DNA of 64,000 nucleotides from Bacillus_P idriensis_A (lineage in GTDB: Bacteria > Bacillota > Bacilli > Bacillales > Bacillaceae), in NCBI RefSeq assembly GCF_050483325.1, contig NZ_JBCMYF010000014.1, positions 1 to 64,000 on the forward strand. The letters are read 5' to 3'. The notes beneath the pieces are model-generated. The model did not search any database. It was not told the DNA's origin and saw nothing but the letters and a program-made list of their open reading frames with translations. Of this stretch, positions 60,107-64,000 are shown piece by piece (the first letter of the stretch is position 1; each line of letters begins with the position of its first letter). Position numbers and translations under genes: made by a program.

Positions 60107-60201
60107 CTTTTTGGAGAGGAAGAACCTTAAACTGAAATCGAACAGGTTAAGATTTCGTTTGTTCGATGAATTTACTGAATATGATTGATATGATATTGAA
60201 G

Positions 60202-60489
60202 TTAATTTCTAAATGATAAACCACTTTCTTTCAAAGAAGCTCTAAGCTTCGGTAAAGATGCCGGACCTATACCATGTAAATTAAAAATCTCTTTTTCACT
60301 AAAACCAGATAGCTGCTGCAGGGTGGTTATTCCTTCGTGCTCCAAAGCTCTTCTTGCAGGTGAGGATAGCTGTGAAAGAAATCCGTTATCCGGTTTGCGT
60401 TCCTGCTCACATGTTGGACAACTTGGACAATCACTGCTCTTATAGTATTTATGCCCTTCGTCGCATATCCTTAAAGTTTTGGCTGACAT
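60202..60489 (-). CDS. Zinc-ribbon plus helix-hairpin-helix (RNAP alpha-CTD-like) protein
   Basis: 95 aa. An N-terminal zinc ribbon (ICDEGHKYYKSSDCPSCPTC) and a C-terminal helix-hairpin-helix domain like the RNA polymerase alpha C-terminal domain (LHGIGPASLPKLRASL). RBS AAAAAGGAGCG. Known as small RNAP-alpha-CTD-containing proteins of unknown role; DNA binding is likely. Confidence 0.75.
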   Translation of the reverse strand: MSAKTLRICDEGHKYYKSSDCPSCPTCEQERKPDNGFLSQLSSPARRALEHEGITTLQQLSGFSEKEIFNLHGIGPASLPKLRASLKESGLSFRN

Positions 60490-60565
60490 ATATATTCGCT
60501 CCTTTTTATCATTACAAATATAACTTTTTTATCATTCTTTTTATTTTTGGAAGCCTGCAATGAAT

Positions 60566-60593
60566 TTAAAAGCCGATCCCAATTGGAATCGAC
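60566..60593 (-). terminator. Terminator after VOC gene
   Basis: The stem CGATTCC/GGGATCG (one G-T pair) is followed by GCTTTTAAATT on the minus strand. Confidence 0.6.
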
Positions 60594-60613
60594 CAAACGT
60601 TTTAAGTTGTTTT

Positions 60614-60997
60614 TTACTTATTTTTCTCCATGACTGCAAAATAGTTCTTTTCACTATCAGCAAAGTTAAAAACTCTCCGTGAAGGCATTTCTGCAATTTC
60701 TCCAACGGTGACTTCATTATTTAACAGGCGGCTATGGAATTGATCGAGATTGTCTGTGAAAAACATTAAGGAAGGTGTGCCCAGATTTAGTTCTGGCTGC
60801 ATTTTGGCGATGAGTTCTTTATCATGAAGAATAATACTTGTTTCAGCATCATTTGAAGGGGCAATTTCAATCCATCTCATTCCTTGACCGTTTTCCTCTT
60901 CAGAAATAACGGTGAACCCTGCATTTTCCGTCCAAAATTTCACAGCCTCATCCTGGTTCTTTACATATACCATGACCTGTCCAAGTTTCTTAATCAT
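60614..60997 (-). CDS. VOC (glyoxalase/bleomycin-resistance fold) protein
   Basis: 127 aa, two beta-alpha-beta-beta-beta units. Starts MIKKLGQVMVYVKNQDEAVK and has a C-terminal FADSEKNYFAVMEK typical of the family. RBS AAAAGGAG. Outside the array. Substrate unknown. Confidence 0.8.
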   Translation of the reverse strand: MIKKLGQVMVYVKNQDEAVKFWTENAGFTVISEEENGQGMRWIEIAPSNDAETSIILHDKELIAKMQPELNLGTPSLMFFTDNLDQFHSRLLNNEVTVGEIAEMPSRRVFNFADSEKNYFAVMEKNK

Positions 60998-61107
60998 CCT
61001 AATTCACTCCTTTTAATTTTTATACAGAATTACGGGCTGCTCATCATGTTCAATATTTTTTATTCAACAAATCTGGACTTTTTCCTTCCTAAACGTCTAA
61101 TCCCAAC

Positions 61108-61142
61108 TCAAAAACAAAGTGCATTCCTCCTTTTTGAAGAAA
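61108..61142 (-). terminator. Terminator of the small protein at 61160
   Basis: The stem AAGTGCATT/AATGCACTT is followed on the minus strand by TGTTTTTGAG. Confidence 0.6.
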
Positions 61143-61159
61143 TGCACTTATTAGCAGCC

Positions 61160-61339
61160 CTAACTTATACTTCTCGAATCCATCATTCTTTGTTCTTTAA
61201 TAAATTTAGCAAATAGATAACGAACGAAAGGTCCCATAATGATGAGCTGGAGAGGGAAGGCAAATACAGTCCAAAATAAAAACTTTCTCTCTTCGATGTC
61301 GGCAAATTGCTTCATCCCTTCTTTTAAGTACTTCGCCAT
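61160..61339 (-). CDS. Small single-pass membrane protein
   Basis: 59 aa, too short for common ORF cut-offs. MAKYLKEGMKQFADIEERK, then helix FLFWTVFAFPLQLIIMGPFV and a basic tail. ATG at 61339 is weakly preceded by an RBS; an in-frame ATG at 61315 is preceded by AGAAGGG but with no spacing. A terminator follows. Likely real because the frame, helix and terminator agree. Confidence 0.5.
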   Translation of the reverse strand: MAKYLKEGMKQFADIEERKFLFWTVFAFPLQLIIMGPFVRYLFAKFIKEQRMMDSRSIS

Positions 61340-61420
61340 TATAGCGAAAAGGGATATCCTTTCATAAGTGACAACTTTGCGAACAATTTCTCATATTGAA
61401 AAAACGGCTCCAATAGCTGA

Positions 61421-61457
61421 ATAACCAGCCTTTTTTTGTTGGGAGGCTGGTTATTCT
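61421..61457. terminator. Hairpin, possible terminator
   Basis: The stem AATAACCAGCC/GGCTGGTTATT with a loop rich in T lies 70 bases after the sugar-binding protein gene. Weak T tract. Confidence 0.5.
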
Positions 61458-61529
61458 ATGTTTTATTAATTTTAATTTTTTTTATAAATGCATCATTCAT
61501 GTAAAGAATGTCTTGTGCAGCAGCACCGT

Positions 61530-62873
61530 TCATTTCTTTTCATCAATATCTTCCAATCCGCCATTAATTTTAGCCACAGCCTTATCAGCAGATGCTTTAA
61601 CATCTTTTCCCCCTATGCCGATGTCTTCAAATAATTCCTTAAGAGCATCGCTGATGACAGGGTATGCCGGTGAAACTGGCCGGTTTTTTGAATACTTTAA
61701 TGCCTGCTGCACAAAGATGTTTTTCGGATAGGCTGTCAGCTCGGGAAATGCTTTTGAGACGGAAAATCTCGCTGGCATGTCGCCGGTTATTTCGACATAT
61801 TTTTTTGAACCTTCAAAGCTCGTCATATACTTGATAAACGCCCATGACTCTTGCGGATGCTTTGATTTAGCTGAGATGCCGAGGGCCCAGCCTCCATTTG
61901 GAGTAACTTGATGGTCTCCTTTAGGTAAAGGAGCTACTCCATAGTCCTCCCCTAGTTTGAAATCCGGATAGTTCCGTTCGATTTCCTCAAGCATCCATGA
62001 TCCCAGGACAGACATGCCCAGATGCCCTGTTACAAATGGATCTGGAGGCAGCTCAACAGCTGCCACTTTGTAGCGGTGATAGAGATCCTGATATAATTGC
62101 AGGGCTTCTACCGCATTTTCCGAATTAAGATACCCCATGGCAGTAGTTCCATCAGGACTGAGAACATCTGCACCGAATTGCCATAATAATGGCGTTTTGA
62201 AGTAGGCAGGAGATTCTCCGTCGCTGAATCCCTGGCCAGGATCAATTCCGTAGATTTGATTCCCTGGATCATTGATTTTTTGTGCAAGTTCCACCGCTTC
62301 GCCCCATGTCATCGGATCAGCCGGGTCCTTGGACGGAAGCGGCAATCCCGCTTTTTTAAACAGGTCAATGTTATAAAATAAGGCCACACCGGATTCTGCA
62401 ATGGGAGACAAATAGATTTCATCTTTAAATTTCATGCCTTCAAGTGTTGAAAAAGGAATATCCTCGATTTGCCCTTCTTCTTTCATTTCCCTGTCAATCG
62501 ACAATAGCGCACCTGAATTGGCATAGAGCGCCAGGTTAGGACTGTCGATCGACATAATATCAGGCGGACTTCCTGCCGCTATTTCCGTCCTCAATCTTAA
62601 TTCATAGTCCCCATAAGGGATGGCATTCATATTAATGGTGATGCCGGGGTGGGAGGATTCAAAGGCCGAAATCAGTTCTTTATAAGCTTCATTTTCTAGC
62701 TTGGTGCCATAATTTCTCCAGAAAGTAAGTTCAATGTTCTCTGATTTCTCAGCTGGCAGCTGATTGTTCTTTTCCTCATCTGAAAACAAGCTAAATGATG
62801 AAAAAGCATAATATCCTGCTGCAATGAATAGCAAAATGAGTATTGTAAAAATAAGGACTCTATTTTTCATCAT
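61530..62873 (-). CDS. Membrane-anchored sugar-binding protein
   Basis: 447 aa family-1 extracellular binding protein. The N-terminus is a transmembrane anchor (VLIFTILILLFIAAGYYAFS) without a lipobox Cys, followed by the periplasmic-type domain (GSPPDIMSIDSPNLALYANS, PNGGWALGIS). Start overlaps the regulator's stop by 4 bases (ATGA). Together with a YesN-like regulator it probably forms a sensing set for an extracellular sugar, not a transporter. The nearest permeases are in the sugar operon at 28-30 kb, across the array. Confidence 0.8.
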   Translation of the reverse strand: MMKNRVLIFTILILLFIAAGYYAFSSFSLFSDEEKNNQLPAEKSENIELTFWRNYGTKLENEAYKELISAFESSHPGITINMNAIPYGDYELRLRTEIAAGSPPDIMSIDSPNLALYANSGALLSIDREMKEEGQIEDIPFSTLEGMKFKDEIYLSPIAESGVALFYNIDLFKKAGLPLPSKDPADPMTWGEAVELAQKINDPGNQIYGIDPGQGFSDGESPAYFKTPLLWQFGADVLSPDGTTAMGYLNSENAVEALQLYQDLYHRYKVAAVELPPDPFVTGHLGMSVLGSWMLEEIERNYPDFKLGEDYGVAPLPKGDHQVTPNGGWALGISAKSKHPQESWAFIKYMTSFEGSKKYVEITGDMPARFSVSKAFPELTAYPKNIFVQQALKYSKNRPVSPAYPVISDALKELFEDIGIGGKDVKASADKAVAKINGGLEDIDEKK

Positions 62874-64000
62874 CTTTCCCTGCCTGCCATTTCATCCAGG
62901 TTCAAAGCAGTCTTCCGGTATTCTGCCGGTGTCTGTCCAACGTGTTTTTTAAAGACGGTGCTGAAGTAGCCTGAATTGGAATAGCCTGTTAAGTATGCAA
63001 TATCAATCACTTTCAGCTGTCTGTCTTTTAACAGTCCGCATGCATGCTTCATTCGCACTTCCACTAAATAATCACTGAAGTTCTGACCGATATGAAGCTT
63101 AAAAAGTTCAGATAAGTAGGCACTATTAATATGAAATTGCTCAGCAAGCGAGGTCAGCGTTACTTCATTTGCATAATTCAGATCCAAGTAGCGGCGGACA
63201 TTTTCAACGATGGCTAAACCATTGGGCGAAGAACGTGACTTGCTTACAAGAAGAATAATTCTGTGAGCAAAAGCCGTTACTTGTTCAATGACTTTTTCAT
63301 GGGCAGTCAATTCTCCGATACTCTGCTGGCATGTCCACATTGTTTGATTTATGTCCGTTCTGTCCATATCATATTTCGCAGCAAGTGATTCAAGCATCAG
63401 GAGAAGCCTGTTGGCTGCAAACGAGAAAGACAGCATAGACTTGTTTTTTGCTTCATTCAAAAGATCAAATATCAGCTTGCTGCATTCCTGTAAACTGCCA
63501 TTTTCAATGATGTTTGCTGCTTTTTTCTCCTGATCAGGCGAAAGTTCGAAAACCTTCTTATGGTGCGTACCATCGATTATTTGTGATTTTGCACAAGGAT
63601 CACTCTGACTCCACGCAAGCAGGGAAGAAATATAGCCTGTCTTTAACTCTGTCACACTTACCGGTTTTCCCATTCCAATCACTGTCTCAGCTTGGAGATA
63701 TTTTCTAACATAAGTTTGCACCTTTTTCACCATACTCGACGTTTCTAAAGGCGTTTTTTTATCTTTACAATGAAGAAAATGAAGCATGTTTGCATAGCCC
63801 GCATCATAAAAAATACAAGTTCCTTTATCCTGATCAGCCATTTCTTTGCAGAGCATCCTGAACGGGAGCCAGAGTTCTTTTACTGATTGCTGAGCTGACG
63901 CCCTAAGTTCAACAGTGAAGAATTGAACTTGCATTTCATCCTCCGCCAGAAAGCCCAGATTGAGGTGATGGAGTCTTTCTGCCGCAGCTGGTTCAGACCA
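62870..64000 (-). CDS. AraC-type response regulator (YesN-like), N-terminus off the window
   Basis: The frame is open to the window edge, so the gene is partial at its 5' end. The C-terminal 100 residues are an AraC/XylS DNA-binding domain (VTLTSLAEQFHINSAYLSEL, then IAYLTGYSNSGYFSTVFKKH and GQTPAEYRK). The middle is the helical linker of YesN-like regulators; the receiver domain would lie beyond 64000. Likely controls the fructan operon at 20-30 kb. A sensor kinase gene is expected upstream, off the window. Confidence 0.8.
   Translation of the reverse strand, partial: WSEPAAAERLHHLNLGFLAEDEMQVQFFTVELRASAQQSVKELWLPFRMLCKEMADQDKGTCIFYDAGYANMLHFLHCKDKKTPLETSSMVKKVQTYVRKYLQAETVIGMGKPVSVTELKTGYISSLLAWSQSDPCAKSQIIDGTHHKKVFELSPDQEKKAANIIENGSLQECSKLIFDLLNEAKNKSMLSFSFAANRLLLMLESLAAKYDMDRTDINQTMWTCQQSIGELTAHEKVIEQVTAFAHRIILLVSKSRSSPNGLAIVENVRRYLDLNYANEVTLTSLAEQFHINSAYLSELFKLHIGQNFSDYLVEVRMKHACGLLKDRQLKVIDIAYLTGYSNSGYFSTVFKKHVGQTPAEYRKTALNLDEMAGRER

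Larger units (their letters stand above)
59421..60201. other. Gene-free right border of the array
   Basis: Holds the last element (59575-59610), a minus-strand terminator (59662-59690), the 12-mer TTAGCACACTAA at 59881-59892 also found at 30151-30162, and the right copy of the structured motif. No gene found. Confidence 0.6.

Overview
The window comes from a low-GC Gram-positive bacterium of the Bacillaceae (Bacillus sensu lato). The evidence is strong AAGGAGG ribosome-binding sites with frequent GTG/TTG starts, sigma-A promoters, TPP riboswitches on thiamine transport genes, a KinA/KinE-type sensor kinase, a DUF3231 coat-like protein, cre boxes and LplB/YtcP-type sugar permeases. The first bases hold a tandem rRNA promoter pair reading out of the window to the left.

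Region 1 (0-20 kb) is ordinary chromosome. It has a TPP-controlled pyrimidine/thiamine-precursor ABC operon (thiXYZ plus a thiamine-binding protein) back to back with TPP-controlled thiT, then an epimerase/GNAT pair, a membrane metallopeptidase, an EamA exporter, an acyl-CoA synthetase and a DinB protein. A decayed patch follows (IS3, manA and RpiR remnants), then a PAS sensor kinase, a tRNA-Ala(GGC), and the two-gene Pnkp/Hen1 RNA-repair system.

Region 2 (20-30 kb, all minus strand) is a fructan/levan locus: two CUT1 permeases, a binding lipoprotein, an intracellular GH32 beta-fructosidase, a fructokinase, and a very large secreted GH32 enzyme with three N-terminal lectin-like repeats, a bacterial Ig-like segment and a C-terminal ricin-type lectin. 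Two cre sites suggest CcpA control. A YesN-like AraC regulator and a membrane-anchored sugar-binding protein at 61.5-64 kb point towards this locus from across the next region.

Region 3 (30.2-59.6 kb) is the most unusual part. It is a 30-kb array of about 35 small, mostly single-gene units (Nudix, HAD, GNAT, DUF1801, DUF4304, DUF5063, pentapeptide, VOC-size proteins and many tiny membrane proteins). Nearly every minus-strand gene is followed at its stop codon by a copy of one 45-85 bp palindromic element. The core 16-mer CAATCGCCCCCGATTG is present exactly 13 times, and about 38 full or degenerate copies can be recognised. All copies point the same way along the array, even around the few plus-strand genes. 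The fullest copies are long imperfect palindromes whose outer arms carry ATTCAAC and GTTGAAY, which fit the integron attC boxes RYYYAAC/GTTRRRY. The layout is that of a gene-cassette array, but no integrase is visible in the window. The array is bracketed by two inward-facing copies of a structured RNA-like motif (30.06 and 60.1 kb). Several cassette genes are frameshifted, four appear to use ATT in place of ATG, and one 254-bp MITE-like element is inserted.

Inside the array, 42.3-46.1 kb is a plus-strand ECF sigma factor operon (ECF42 type, with DGPF/YCII proteins, an alpha/beta hydrolase and a DUF1801 protein). It has matching TGTCGA-17-CGTC promoters in front of its transcription units. 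Function calls rest on reading the protein sequences only; no database search was possible.
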